The translations under genes were made by a program, and so were the position numbers. Below the pieces are notes generated by a model. The model was given only the letters and a program-made list of their open reading frames with translations, was not told where the DNA came from and searched no databases. A stretch of DNA of 64,000 nucleotides from Stenogyne calaminthoides (lineage: Eukaryota > Streptophyta > Magnoliopsida > Lamiales > Lamiaceae), in the NCBI GenBank assembly GCA_037126765.1, contig JBBCBC010000022.1:19373758-19437757 (forward strand). Reading direction: 5' to 3'. Of this stretch, positions 46,625 through 57,291 are shown in pieces. Every line of letters starts with the position of its first letter. Position 1 is the stretch's first letter.

Positions 46625-47272
46625 TTAGACGCGCTTGCTTACAGGTTGAACAACGCCCAAGGCTTTCCTCTTCATAGGCAGTTCAGCACCAGCCTGGCTT
46701 GTTCCAACCTTAGTTCTATCACTCAGTTTCTCTCTTGCAACCTCAAGCTTGGTTTGCTTAGAAACTCGAATGTAGACAGGCTTCTCTACTTGAGCAAATT
46801 TTAACTTCTCAGTAGCATCGGCTTCTTTAAAGGCTTGGGCTAAATTGTACATTTCAGCATCTTTCTGAGCCTTCTTTTTCAAAGTACGTGCCATGAACTT
46901 CCTGAGGTCTGCACCTTCCCTTTCCCCCTTCTTGGCACCGTAGTTTGGAAGAAGTCTGGAGAGAGCTGTGTCCATATGATACTGTTCTTTGCTCACACAA
47001 CGGATCTCTCCTGCTAGCTGATCTTGCTCATCTTCCATTCTTCTAATGTGGTTCTTAGCCACAGACAGTTCTTCAGAAATGTGAGCAAACTGGCCAGAGA
47101 GTGCATCTTTAAGCATCTCTGTCATCTTGGTCATGAGCACTGAGCTCATTTCCTCAACAGCAGATTTGATCCGCACCTCATATTTCTCTGTCAGTTTCTC
47201 CTCTAGTAATTCAGTCGACTCCTGGTGCTTTTGTTTCATTTCATCACTTATCTCTGCATTGATTCCCTCCAA
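46625..47272 (-). CDS. Coiled-coil core of the X extra protein
   Basis: A clean 215-codon frame. Residues about 1-110 are a long heptad coiled coil rich in E, K, M and L (E-L-L-E-E-K-L-T-E-K-Y, M-T-K-M-T-E-M-L-K-D-A-L). A K/R-rich segment follows (about 120-145, R-K-F-M-A-R-T-L-K-K-K), and the end is basic (P-M-K-R-K-A-L-G-V), resembling a nuclear localisation signal. The adjacent frame 47244-47453 supplies more coiled coil upstream; a one-base shift in the T-rich run 47278-47292 separates them. It belongs to the extra gene and is too long and conserved in frame to be chance. It may oligomerise; function unknown. Confidence 0.7.
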   Translation of the reverse strand: MEGINAEISDEMKQKHQESTELLEEKLTEKYEVRIKSAVEEMSSVLMTKMTEMLKDALSGQFAHISEELSVAKNHIRRMEDEQDQLAGEIRCVSKEQYHMDTALSRLLPNYGAKKGEREGADLRKFMARTLKKKAQKDAEMYNLAQAFKEADATEKLKFAQVEKPVYIRVSKQTKLEVAREKLSDRTKVGTSQAGAELPMKRKALGVVQPVSKRV

Positions 47273-47897
47273 ATTTTCTTTTTTCTTTTAGCTTTTCTTC
47301 CATGGAGGTCATCTGAGTGGTCAGAGTGTTTTGTATCTGCACCAGTTCTGAAGAATGACTAAGTCCTTCCATTGTCTGAGCTTGATTGGCCAATGTTTCT
47401 TCCATCTGAGCAATTTTGATTTCCATTGGCTCAATCTTTTCAAGTTTCTCCATTACGGGGAGTTAGATCAATCTCGTGACCTTACGACATACGTCTTTGT
47501 TTGATCATCCGAGCTTCGCTTCATCCCGAGCTCCATCCTCCGGTTGAGCCTCGATGCATTTATCGACATTTGAAATTAAAGATAGTACTTTCGGTAAGAA
47601 CTCGGCATCATTATCAATAGTGCCAAAAAGGTACTGAAGAGTGCTAACCGATCTGAGGTTGATCGAGAATGAAGTCTCTATTTCATTTGAGACCGATCCT
47701 CGGCTTCTCCTGTTGGTCCCCATCTCCATCTTTGGATTTGTCTCACGCGGGGCACCAACCTCATTTGCTTTCTTCTCGGCTAGCTTCCCTCGAACCGACT
47801 CATCAAAATCAGAATTTTTCAATCTGAGCTTTGTCATACGAACCGAGAAGTCGGTCGGGGAAGGCTGTCTCCTCATTCCACAGTCTTCCCCTCTCAA
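47244..47897 (-). pseudogene. Middle part of the X extra gene
   Basis: 47244-47453 carries coiled coil M-E-K-L-E-K-I-E-P-M-E-I-K-I-A-Q-M-E-E-T-L. 47505-47897 is a mostly open frame with R-L-K-N-S-D-F-D-E-S-V-R-G-K-L and acidic stretches. The two are offset by garbled bases at 47454-47520. No known domain. Plus-strand frame 47641-47940 is the antisense shadow. Confidence 0.5.
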
Positions 47898-47912
47898 TCG
47901 AATGCGGCAATA

Positions 47913-49576
47913 TCAAGCATCTCGGGGAAGAGTCGATTGAGGATATACACTATCGTCCTTAATCAAGAATATATCTTTGCAGATCGAGGGGTATGAAATT
48001 TGAGCTTCGGTATCGGTCAAGGATGAACCGTTCCCCTTTGCTCCTCCATTCGCCTTCTTCCCTCGCCTTTCTTCCATCTCGGGCTCTCCGGTTGATAGAA
48101 GCACGCTAAGGGATCAAGCGGTAGGTCACTTTCAGGAGCTCATCGAGTACATTTTGCTCCTGAGCCTCATAGTATCTGGCTTGTGCATTGAGTCCTCGGT
48201 TTGCATCGAGTGGGTTCCGAGACTGGTGGCATTTCCTCGATATAGAGTGCGAGTTGGCTTGACGGTCGAGCACGCACATCTTCGGATCGACTACGGTAGC
48301 TCTTGATCGAGCACGCACATCTTCGGATCGACTCTGGTGGCTCTTGATCCGAGCACGCACATCTTCGGGATCGACTCTGGAATGGCTCTTGATCGAGCTC
48401 GATCCTCTCGAGGTAGGCATTTTCGAGGTCTGAGCTCCTTTAAAAAATTTCTGAGAAATTTTATACGGCCGAGTGATGTCTCGGCACCTCGAGAGAAGAC
48501 ACTGCTCCTCGATCGATCTGTGTCCTTGAGATAACTGAGCGGCACTTGTAATGGTGTACTTTGAGCGGTTTGGCCCCTCGGGTTGTCTCTCCGGAATCCT
48601 TTACCTACCATCGTCGGTGAGAACCACCAATCTTCTGCGCTTTGGGCGAGGTTCTTCTGCCTCAAGCAGTTTTTGCTCCTTGCTCTCTTTTTTTGCCTTC
48701 AACAGAACCTTCCCCTGGTTTGTTGAATCTCTTTCTCAGCAGCTGCAGAAGGTGATTCTACCTTCTTTTCTCTTTTCCCTCGAATAGCACCTTCTTCTTC
48801 ACAGTGATGGGTTTGAAGAGAATTTTGGATTTAGGGAATGGGGTTGAGTTGGCGAAGATATCCCTTCTTCCTCTCGCACATCTCCAAAATATAGGCAATT
48901 TTGGTGGCATGGTGGATCTTGCCTTTCATTGTGATTTCCCCATTGACTCTATTTATGATCTTGGCTTGCTCGACACCATCCGGACTAAAATTTCAGCCGG
49001 TTGAAGTCGGTGGTGGGAGATGCCTCGATCGCCGCCATCATCGATCGAGCTTGGGGTACTAATCTGCTCAAAACTCCCAAGAAGACTCATGGACGCTCTT
49101 GCTCATAATATCCATCGGACACGATATTGTGGCTTTAGGTGCTTCTTGTTCAAAGTTGCCTCAAACTTCACAGATTCTCGGCAATCCTATCTAGGTACTC
49201 TGCTTCTCTTCCGACATATACATTGCGGGATCCTCTCCTCTATCACATAGCTCAAACACATCATTGATTTTTTGAATAATGCACACCTCCCTCTCAAAAT
49301 CAACGTATTTTGATGAGTGATCTAGATGAGATCTGATGTCGAAGAGTGCATACAATCTTCTTCATCTGTTTTTCAAATTGTAGATGAATTCGATTACCTC
49401 CTTTGCGAACTCCCCGGTGCCGGGTCGACTTGCGACTAGATGGGTGAGTTTGGCGATCGGATCATATTTGAGCCTCTCTCTTACGGCTTTGAGTTGGTTG
49501 AGCTCTCAAGTGGGACAATGAACTCGTACCATGGCTTATTGGTTATGACCAATCTCTTGTACATGGTTGGAGCCAT
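47913..49576 (-). pseudogene. N-terminal part of the X extra gene
   Basis: The minus ATG at 49576 (M-A-P-T-M-Y-K-R-L-V-I-T-N-K-P-W) follows a long leader and starts the extra gene. The frame stops at 49481 and is then carried on in pieces to 47913. The 48106-48420 piece holds three 14-residue tandem repeats (E-D-V-R-A-R core). As in T, the order is folded N-terminal part, low-complexity middle, coiled coil. Many of the frameshifts fall in stretches depleted of CAG/CTG. Confidence 0.5.
48267..48392 (-). repeat. Three 42-bp tandem repeats inside the X extra gene
   Basis: CGAGCACGCACATCTTCGG starts at 48267, 48308 and 48350 on the plus strand. Period 41-42 bp equals 14 codons, so a protein repeat with E-D-V-R-A-R results on the minus strand. 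Confidence 0.75.
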
Positions 49577-50399
49577 TTTAGAATGTGATTGAAGAATTTG
49601 AAGCTTTAGGGTTTTGCTATTTCGGGCAAAAGGGATTTTAATTCTGAGTATTTGGGAGCGAAAGGTTTGATAAAATTTTGGGTTGAATGGCTTGAAGAGG
49701 TATAGATAGCTTCGAGATCGTGGGGAATCATGTAGGTTAGGTGAAAAGTAGCGGTTGAGATTAATCTCGATTAATCGGGTATATGAACCGACGATCTCCG
49801 AAAAGTAAGCCATAAAAAAATATCCTCTCGTGGTCAATAATGTGGCAGAGCATTAAATATTTGTCCTTCTTCGAATTTAAAACGATCCCGCCCAAAATAT
49901 TATTCCTCGGTGTTTTGTATTTATTGCAAATGATTCTTCGAAGTTATATTTAAGCAATAAATGGCTCACATGAGTCATTTTCTTCTTGAACTAATTTCCT
50001 TCTATCGGTCTTCTTCGATAATCGACCTTGATAAAATGTCAAGATAATATCTTGAAATCTTGAAAGGGTTCAAAGATGTTCTTGAGTATAGCCTATCAAG
50101 AATCTGAAGTTTCTTGAGACTCGATTCATTATTTCATTTTATCCCGAAGTTTCTCAAGAGAATTCGAGAAAGCTTCATGTATCCGAAAATCTTCAATTTT
50201 CGATTTACTCTATACACTGGTTCTAACATCCCTAATTCAACCGAAAGTTCACGAAATCTTGATTCAAACCAAAGGTTTAGTCAAGATATCGGCTCTTGCC
50301 TATCAAGTATGAATTTTCTCCATCCTTATGTCCTTTTTCTCGACATGATCTCTGATGAAGTGATGTCTGATATCCACATGCTTGCATCTGGTGTGCAAT
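49577..50399 (-). promoter_or_regulatory. Leader and promoter-like spacer before the X extra gene
   Basis: Between the end of RNase H and the ATG at 49576 lies an AT-rich, mostly non-coding spacer. The 120 bases before the ATG are C/A/T-rich without ATG (plant 5'-UTR-like), and a TCTATACCTC TATA-like word is near 49700. The position parallels T 26377-26669. Confidence 0.4.
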
Positions 50400-50867
50400 A
50401 CCGGATTTTGTGAAATAGCAATGGCACTATTATTGTCACAAAATATTGGTACTTCATTGGCCACAACTTTATAATCCCTTAATTGTTGTGCGAGCTAAAG
50501 AATCGAAACCAAAGCAGACTTTCTGCGACCATGTATTAAACTTCAAGTAATCTTGGTTGCTCTCGAGGTCATTTCTTTGAAAACCAAGATATCGGTTTGC
50601 TTCCTAGAAATTGACAAGTTCTGTTGTGGACTTCTGTCAATTTCGCAACCTCCATAGTCAAAGATCGAGTAACCAGTTAATTCAAGGTTATCATCAGCTG
50701 GATACCATAATCCTCTATTCACTGTGCCCTTAAGATATCTCAGTATCTTTTTAGCAGCCTCCATGTGACTAGTCTTAGGATTAGCTTGGTATCTTGCACA
50801 TATCCCAACAAAGAAATGTTATATCCGCCTACTTGTCGTGAGATAGAGCAATGATCCAATGATTCCT
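50400..50867 (-). pseudogene. RNase H of X, partial frames
   Basis: Minus frame 50543-50764 reads A-K-K-I-L-R-Y-L-K-G-T-V-N-R-G-L-W-Y-P, then N-L-E-L-T-G-Y-S, the core of copia RNase H. The expected S-D-x-D-Y is S-I-F-D-Y here. The downstream part at 50400-50540 (H-K-x-D-V-R-H-H-F-like) is out of frame. It corresponds to T 23760-24353. Confidence 0.75.
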
Positions 50868-51184
50868 CTATAATCGTATGATTTTGATTTTTTCCGAATC
50901 GGGATCCATCTTGTAGTTAGTATTCATAGGAATCCTAACTGCATTGCAATTTTGTACACCATATTTGGCAATCAGATCTCTGGTGTACTTTGCTTGGTTG
51001 ATGAATATTCCTTCCTTTGATTGTTTCACTTGAAGACCTAGAAAGAAATTCATCTCTCCCATCATTGACATCTCAAACTTGCCTTTCATCAGTGTTGAAA
51101 ACTTTTCACACAGCTGATGGTTTGGAGATCCAAAAATGATGTCATCAACATATATCTGAACCAGTAAGATATCTTTCCCATCCT
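50868..51184 (-). pseudogene. RT C-terminal half of X with intact YVDD
   Basis: The catalytic Y-V-D-D is intact at 51141-51152 (minus), followed by I-I-F-G-S-P. The 50868-51089 frame continues with M-G-E-M-N-F-F-L-G-L-Q-V and Y-T-R-D-L-I-A-K-Y-G. A frameshift between 51152 and 51200 separates it from the N-terminal half. Confidence 0.82.
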
Positions 51185-51919
51185 CTATCCCGAACGAGTT
51201 CTATCAGCGATTCCTTTGACAAAACCATGGTCAGTAAGAAACTGCGAAAGAGTATCATACCATGCTCTGGGTGCTTGCTTGAGACCATACAAGGCTTTTC
51301 TGAGCCTGTAAACTTGGTCATTCTGTTTGAACCCAGGAGGTTGTTCCACATAAACCTCTTCTTTAAGTACACCGTTCAGAAATGCACTTTTCACATCCAT
51401 TTGATAGACTGTGAACTTCATGTGGGCAGCATATGCAAGAAACAATCTGATGGCTTCTAGTCTTGCAACTGGTGCAAAAGTTTCATCATAATCCAAGCCT
51501 TCTTCTTGGGAATAACCTTGTGCAACTAGCCTTGCCTTGTTTCTTACAATGTTGTTGTTTTCATCTCTTTTATTCTTGAAAACCCACTTGGTTCCAATGA
51601 CATTGTGCCTTCCAGGTCTATCTACCAACTCCCATACTTCATTCCTTGAGAATTGATTCAGCTCATCTTGCATAGCAGTAATCCAATACGAATCTTGTAG
51701 AGCTTCACCAATCTCTGCAGGTTCTTTCTCTGATAGGAAGCAGCAGAATAGTGCACTTTCGCCATGGAACCTTCTTGTCTTAACACCTTCAGTTAGATCA
51801 CCCACAATCTGACTTGTAGGATGGCTATCTAACCATTTCCTTCTTGATGTTCCCCCTTCAATAGTATCCTCAACATTTGAAATGTTAGGTTCAGTTATGT
51901 CAGTAAACTTCGGGAACAA
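51185..51919 (-). CDS. Reverse transcriptase (RVT_2) of X, N-terminal half
   Basis: A clean 244-codon frame covers the fingers and palm of a Ty1/copia RT: W-I-T-A-M-Q-D-E-L near residue 95, then K-W-V-F-K-N-K-R-D-E, Y-D-E-T-F-A-P-V-A-R-L-E-A, M-D-V-K-S-A-F-L-N-G (first catalytic Asp) and G-L-K-Q-A-P-R-A-W-Y. The first 60 residues are the variable linker after integrase. The frame breaks just before the Y-V-D-D at 51141-51152, which lies in another phase. The product would copy element RNA into cDNA in the particle. This is the best preserved pol segment of X. Confidence 0.9.
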   Translation of the reverse strand: MFPKFTDITEPNISNVEDTIEGGTSRRKWLDSHPTSQIVGDLTEGVKTRRFHGESALFCCFLSEKEPAEIGEALQDSYWITAMQDELNQFSRNEVWELVDRPGRHNVIGTKWVFKNKRDENNNIVRNKARLVAQGYSQEEGLDYDETFAPVARLEAIRLFLAYAAHMKFTVYQMDVKSAFLNGVLKEEVYVEQPPGFKQNDQVYRLRKALYGLKQAPRAWYDTLSQFLTDHGFVKGIADRTRSG

Positions 51920-53010
51920 TGAAAAGGAGAAAGTGAATCATCTTCCTCAGGGGAAATTCTATTCAGAACATTGTCAGAGACATTTGTTCCCCTTTGGTTG
52001 ATAGATTCAGAATTTGCCTCAGCTGTGACCACATCTTCATTGGCATCACATACCTGAGTCTGAACTTGTGTCTGTTCAGATTGGTTACCTTTGGAGTGCT
52101 GGTTTTCCTGAGTCTCACCATCCTGATTTCCATTCTGAACTTCTTTATTCGAAGTTCGAGTCACTCCAATCATAGATTGTGACCGACTTACCTTTTCGAG
52201 TTCGATAGATGATTTTTCTTTTTGTTTTGGGCTTAATCTGGTGATCCTCTTAGTCGGGTTCATCAGCATCATGTTCTGTTTCTTCCGAACACAAATAGTT
52301 TCATCAAAAATAACATGAGGTGTTTCCTCCACAATAAGAGTCCTACATTTGTAAACTCGAGGTTTTTATCGACTTGAGAATATCCTAAGAATATTCCTTC
52401 ATCAGCTTTACTATCAAAAGTTTTCAACTGATCTTTACCATTATTGTGTATGAAACACTTGCAACCAAACACACGAAAGAAAGAAACAAGAGGCTTCCTT
52501 TCATTCCAAAGCTCATAAGGTGTTTTGCCTTGACTCTTAGTCACAATGGATTATTCTGTGAGTAGCATGCAGTGTTGACAACTTGAAATTTCAAAATCTT
52601 TTAGGAATATAAACTTCATTTATCATTGTCCTTTGCGAACTTCTTTTTCGAGTCCTGTTCCTTCTTTCAAAGAACACCATTTTGTTGAGGGTCCTTGCGG
52701 TGATGTTTCATGAGAAATTCCATTTCTTCGCACAATAATCGATATAATATGATTTATAAATTCAGTTCCTTTGTCGATCGATTTTGACCACACTCAGATT
52801 CTTCTCAATATCGAGCCTTTTCAAGTAGCTCGGCGCTTTTATATCGAGTCTCTTTCTTACTAAGTAAGAATATGACCTAAGTATATATCTCGAGTAGTCA
52901 TCAACTACTACCAATGTGTATTTCGCCATTTGTGCTCACGGTGTTATAGGACCAAAAAGATCCATATGAAATAATCAAGTATTCTTTCAAGAGAAACCTC
53001 AACTTTACTT
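51920..53010 (-). pseudogene. Integrase of X, broken
   Basis: 52269-52544 carries G-K-T-P-Y-E-L-W-N and the following R-V-F-G-C-K-C-F, the region after the catalytic core. 51895-52332 is the polar linker (T-R-T-S, E-D-D-S-L-S-P). The core itself at 52560-53000 is garbled; P-Q-Q-N-G-V can be seen near 52670-52690. Integrase inserted this element with a 5-bp duplication. Confidence 0.7.
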
Positions 53011-53577
53011 TTAAATGATGCTTTTATATCTGTTTGCTTTTTCGCACGCATCACAAATATGTTCCTTACTGAACACTTCGTTAGGTAACCCTCTCACAAG
53101 AGCTAATCTTGCAAGCTTGTTCAGGGTTTTGAAATTTAGGTGATTCATTCTTTTATGCCATAACCAACTGGTATCTGTGGAACTTTTAGCAACTAAACAT
53201 GTATCTTTAGGAGTTGAACTCCAATCAAAGAAGATACACATTCCCTTCTCTTGTACCCGATCAAGAATACTTTTTCGTGATGTATCATCTTTCACAAAAC
53301 ATAAGTTCTTAGAGAACTCAACATTAAAACCTTTATCACAGAATTGGCTAATTGAAAGCAGGTTATGCTTCAATCCAGATACATATGAAACACCATGGAT
53401 ATGAACTGAGTCGATTTCCAAAGTTCCATATCCTCCGGTCGTCATCCTTGGAGTTATCTCCAAAAAAGTGATATGTGGGCCTCTATGTTCAACATAGTCA
53501 CCGAGTAACTTCTTGTATCCTGTCATATGTCTTGAACATCCTCTGTCAAGATACCATATATCAGGAGTTTTTTTCAT
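53011..53577 (-). pseudogene. Protease and GAG-pre-integrase of X
   Basis: A 188-codon frame. Near the start it has W-Y-L-D-R-G-C-S-R-H-M-T-G, where the aspartic protease motif should be D-S-G: serine is replaced by arginine. The zinc-binding integrase N-terminus follows: W-L-W-H-K-R-M-N-H-L-N-F-K and, 30 residues later, C-D-A-C (H-H-C-C complete). If the Arg is real, protease activity is doubtful because the D-[ST]-G loop is strict in this family. The frame has no ATG of its own and is part of the polyprotein. Confidence 0.85.
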
Positions 53578-54950
53578 CTCGGCTCATCAGTGCCATGTGA
53601 TCTTTAGTCGGTTTAGTGCCCTTGTTTTCCTCAAAAAAAAACTAATTAATTCTTAGGTACCCAATTTGTGTAGGGTCCTACAAGGTTAGATGTACCTTTC
53701 GGAATCCAAATCTGCTCGACAACTCTCATTACTTTAGAGTGGCCGATCGTCTTCCAGTAAACATCAACATATACATCCACTACTCGGGTGCCTTAGCGAT
53801 TTTTTTTTGTATATGTGTGCTAGCTTTAGCTTGAACATGTGCCTTTGAATTCTTCTTTGGTTCGGGCCCTCTTTTTTGGATGCTTATGCTTTTTGTGCAA
53901 TCGGTCTAAATCTTTGTTGATTCGGGTTGAGATAACCTTTACCTTTATGCAAGTAAGGTTTAGGTTATGCATCTTTGAAATCTAGGCCTTTCGATTATCT
54001 TGAGGACTTGGTCTCTTGAGTTGAGAATATCTCTGTGAGTGTTTCTCTTCTTCGAAGATTCCTCGATGGTTCGGTGTAGATCCTTTCAAGTTTGCATTCT
54101 TAGCCCGAGGCTTTGAAGTACTGCACGAATTTTTCTAATCGGGTATTTTTCGGGTTTTCTAGCCTTCACCAGAGGTTTGGGCTTTCTAACCCGATCATTC
54201 GGTTTTTTTTGAAACCATAGGTCCTTTTTTCCTTATCTACAACCTTGGGCATTACTTGAGTTTGAAGTGTAGGTGCCATTTGGTTTTACAAAGATTGTCT
54301 TCTTGCTACATGATGCAAAGATTCGGATGACCTTGTGAGGTTCCCCCCGGAATGTATCCCAATCCAGATTTTATAGTCACAGATCTCTGGTAACTCAATT
54401 TCATCTATTACTTTAGATGCATTATTCAATAGAGTTAACTTCTTACATGCACTATCCTCACCGATTCTGTAGAGTTTCATGCTTTCGAGAGAGGTCATTG
54501 AACTTAGTTCGATTAATGAGTTTCTTCATTGGATTTCTCTAGCTTTTCAGGTTAGGGTCTCTATCAACTTCTCTTTCTCTCGAGAGTTGTACTTTCGTAA
54601 CATCTAGTTCATCGATTAGCTCCCATAAATTGAGAAGTGATTTCGGTTTTGCTAGAGTCTTTCCATTTTAGATTTTCAAAGATTCGATTCCTTATTCCGC
54701 TCTTGAGTTTTATTTAGCGATCCTTGCAAAACAAAGATAGTCCTTTATCGATTCTCAAAAGAATCCATCAGTCAAAATGATTTGTTTTCGGTGGAACTTG
54801 AAAACTCTTGTGCTAATGTAGGAGCAATAACGAGACGCGAAGAGTTTACCTCCTCAATGGCCATTAGCGGATGTCATCACTATCAGCGCTCGAGAGTATT
54901 TCATCCGAAGAGCTAGATTCCTCCTCGAGAATGTTCTTTTTACGCAACCA
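53578..54950 (-). pseudogene. Gag-pol linker of X, garbled
   Basis: It corresponds to the coiled-coil and basic region that Y has at 62851-63951. Only short frames remain (54286-54498). T-rich plus-strand words such as CTTTGGGT and TTTTTTGGA suggest lysine/proline-rich protein on the minus strand. Confidence 0.45.
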
Positions 54951-56054
54951 TGGCCTTTGAGAACTTACGGTCTCTTTTAGCTTGTCTTTCTCTTCTCTCC
55001 TTAGCACTCAACTCTGGACAATCATCTTTGGAAGTGACCTTTTTTTCGACAATTATAACATCTGTTGGCATCATCATCATCGATCATTTTCTTCTTTGGA
55101 CTTGGAGTCCTTCTTTTCGGATGAAGATCCTTGACTTTCAGTCCTTCTTCTTCTCGGTTGATCGTCCTCGGGTTTCTTTCGGTACTGTTGTTCTGTAAAA
55201 GCTTTTGTATTTTCCAAATCTATTATTAAGTCTGTAAAACCTCCTTGCCATCGGTGCTAGCTTTTCCTCAAGCTCATCGATGTTTGGCATGGGGTTCTCG
55301 AGACTCTTTAGTTTTCTGTGTTTTATCTTTTTGCTTTTAAAGCCACATTTTTTACTTGATGAAGAATCATCTTTCTTGTCGACCTTTTTTGGATTTCTTA
55401 TCAATTACAAATTCATAGGCTTTTCGATTCGAGAGAATACTTGTTGTTATGGCATTGAGCTAATGTTCTTGGTGTTTTCAATCACCCTTTGCATGAATAT
55501 CCCATTTCTTAGAAAGACCTCTAAGAATTTTTAATGCCACTTCTCTTTGTGGATATTTCTTTCCAAGTGCATTTAGATAATTCATGATGCTAGTGAATCG
55601 ACTTCCAATTTGTCTATTGATTCACCATCATCCATTTCAAAACCTGTCAAACTTTCCAATTGCCTTTGAAAAGTTTGTTTTTTTTTATATGATCGTGCCT
55701 TGGCACATAATGACTAGTGTATCCCATATCTCTTTAGCAAGATTACGGTGAGAGATCATTCCCATCACACCATCATCAATTGTACTATATAGTGTGTCTT
55801 TTTTGCCATGTAGTCTAGATTGACTATCTTCCTCTCCTCGGGGAGTTAGTTGGTCATCGGACTTAGGAAATTCTTCTCTAGGGTCAATTCTCTCCTCTTT
55901 CGTAATTGCAGGATTCACCACAAGAAATTTGAATGGTCCTTGAGAGACCACTCTCCACATACGCTCATGTTTGGAATACTGAGATGTGCTGCATTCTCGG
56001 TCTCCATAGATCATAGTTCTCTCATCGAGAACATGGGAAGTTTTTAGAAGACAT
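54951..56054 (-). pseudogene. Copia gag of X, frameshifted
   Basis: The minus ATG at 56054 starts M-S-S-K; the frame 55685-56119 carries W-R-V-V-S-Q-G-P-F, D-P-R-E-E-F-P-K, D-T-L-Y-S-T-I and A-K-E-I-W-D-T-L, the UBN2/copia gag domain, nearly the same as the Z gag. 55138-55404 is a lysine-rich segment. The CCHC knuckle is visible near 55019-55063 (C-Y-N-C-R-K-K-G-H-F) but hits a stop before its last Cys. At least three frameshifts. Gag forms the particle. Confidence 0.78.
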
Positions 56055-56176
56055 TTTTCCGATCTTTTTTGAAAAGAAACGAATTTCAAACAAATAAGAT
56101 CGATTCGGATAGACCACAAGTATTTTTGAAAATAAAACTTTGGTCAACACAAACAGTGGTCAAGTTGAACCCCTTT

Positions 56177-56187
56177 GCTCGATACCA
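56177..56187 (-). other. Primer-binding site of X, damaged
   Basis: GCTCGATACCA on the plus strand is 2 bp from the LTR. The related Z has GCTCTGATACCA. Again a CTG is lost and a CG appears. Confidence 0.8.
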
Positions 56188-56769
56188 CTTGTTGGTCGGT
56201 GAGAACGAGTCTTACACGTGTATGGGGGGAATACACGTGTTGGTGATTTTAAAACTTTTTTTTCATCGAGGTCGACTTGGGTGAGAAAAATCAAGATTAG
56301 GTTTCGAGAAGCACAGATTGCTCGAGTCAAAGTCTCATCGAGACAAGTGATCTGGAAATGCTTTCGGATACCTCGAGATAATCCCAACCGAGTCGAGTGT
56401 CGAGAGATCCTGAGTTGCTTGGATCAGATAACTAACTTACTGAATCCTCAGATGAGAGTTCAGTTTGGTAACTATCTGTTCTAGCTACTCAGTCGTGCGG
56501 AATGGTTGGCCCTTAGATTATACTCGTTTTAAGCTTTGCTGAAAACCTTCCCTTATGAAATAGTGATTAGGCTGTGAATTACTTATGCAACTTTCAGTGG
56601 ATTGATTCCAACTGAATATCAATGAAAAGTATGCTTTCAAAATCAAGTTGATGCAACAATTAAGCACAGATAAGGAAAGCGATAAAGAACACAGCAGTTA
56701 TAGTGGTTCAGAGACTCAAGCTCCTACATCCACTCTCCCTGACTCTTCAGAGAAATTCACTATCAAACT

Positions 56770-56975
56770 GAGCTTTCTGACTACCTCGTAGTTTACTTAC
56801 TCAACTCGGCCCTGAGTTTTCTGACTACTCCACGTAGTTTACTTACTCAATCCGACCTTGAGTTTTCTGACTACCTCCGTAGTTTACTTACTCAATCACA
56901 CACAAGCTTTCAGACTACCTCTGTAGCTTACTAACTTCTTCTCTAGAGTTTTCTGACTACTCCGCGTAGTTTACT
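56770..56975 (-). repeat. Tandem CTGACTACnn-GTAGTTTACT units in the X LTR
   Basis: Four to five units of 40-57 bp (AGYTTTCTGACTACYYCGTAGTTTACTTACTCAA), each containing the small inverted repeat CTAC...GTAG. The same array is in the left LTR at 44238-44445, and a variant (TTTCAGACTGAAC...CAGCTTACTAAC) in Z at 42870-43040. Confidence 0.75.
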
Positions 56976-57283
56976 AACTCTTTACAACTCTACTTACCAA
57001 CAAACACACTCCAACTACCTTCTCAAGGGTTTGGGGTTTCTTGGTTGGTTTCCAACTAGGATGAAATATCCTTTACAATAAAGCACAATGCAAAGGGTTA
57101 GGATATCTCGACTAAGCTTTTGGATAAAACTTATTACGCTAGGCTTAGTAAATTGAGCTCTCTTCAATATAAAAGCACTTGGGAAATTCAAGGTATTTCG
57201 AGTGCTTTAACTTTCGCAAGAATAAGTTTGAGCTCTTGTTGCGTATAAATTTCCCGTAACCTTACTATGTAGAGGGTCACCAG

Positions 57284-57291
57284 TATTTATA
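57284..57291 (-). promoter_or_regulatory. TATA box in the X 5' LTR
   Basis: TATTTATA on the plus strand, giving TATAAATA in sense. It would drive the full-length X transcript. Confidence 0.68.

Noticed and set aside
47641..47940. Plus-strand ORF opposite the X extra gene
   Set aside because: It is the antisense of the 47505-47897 minus frame, which has the better coiled-coil/acidic composition.
48267..48392. Possible CRISPR-like array
   Set aside because: Head-to-tail units without unique spacers in a plant retrotransposon coding region.
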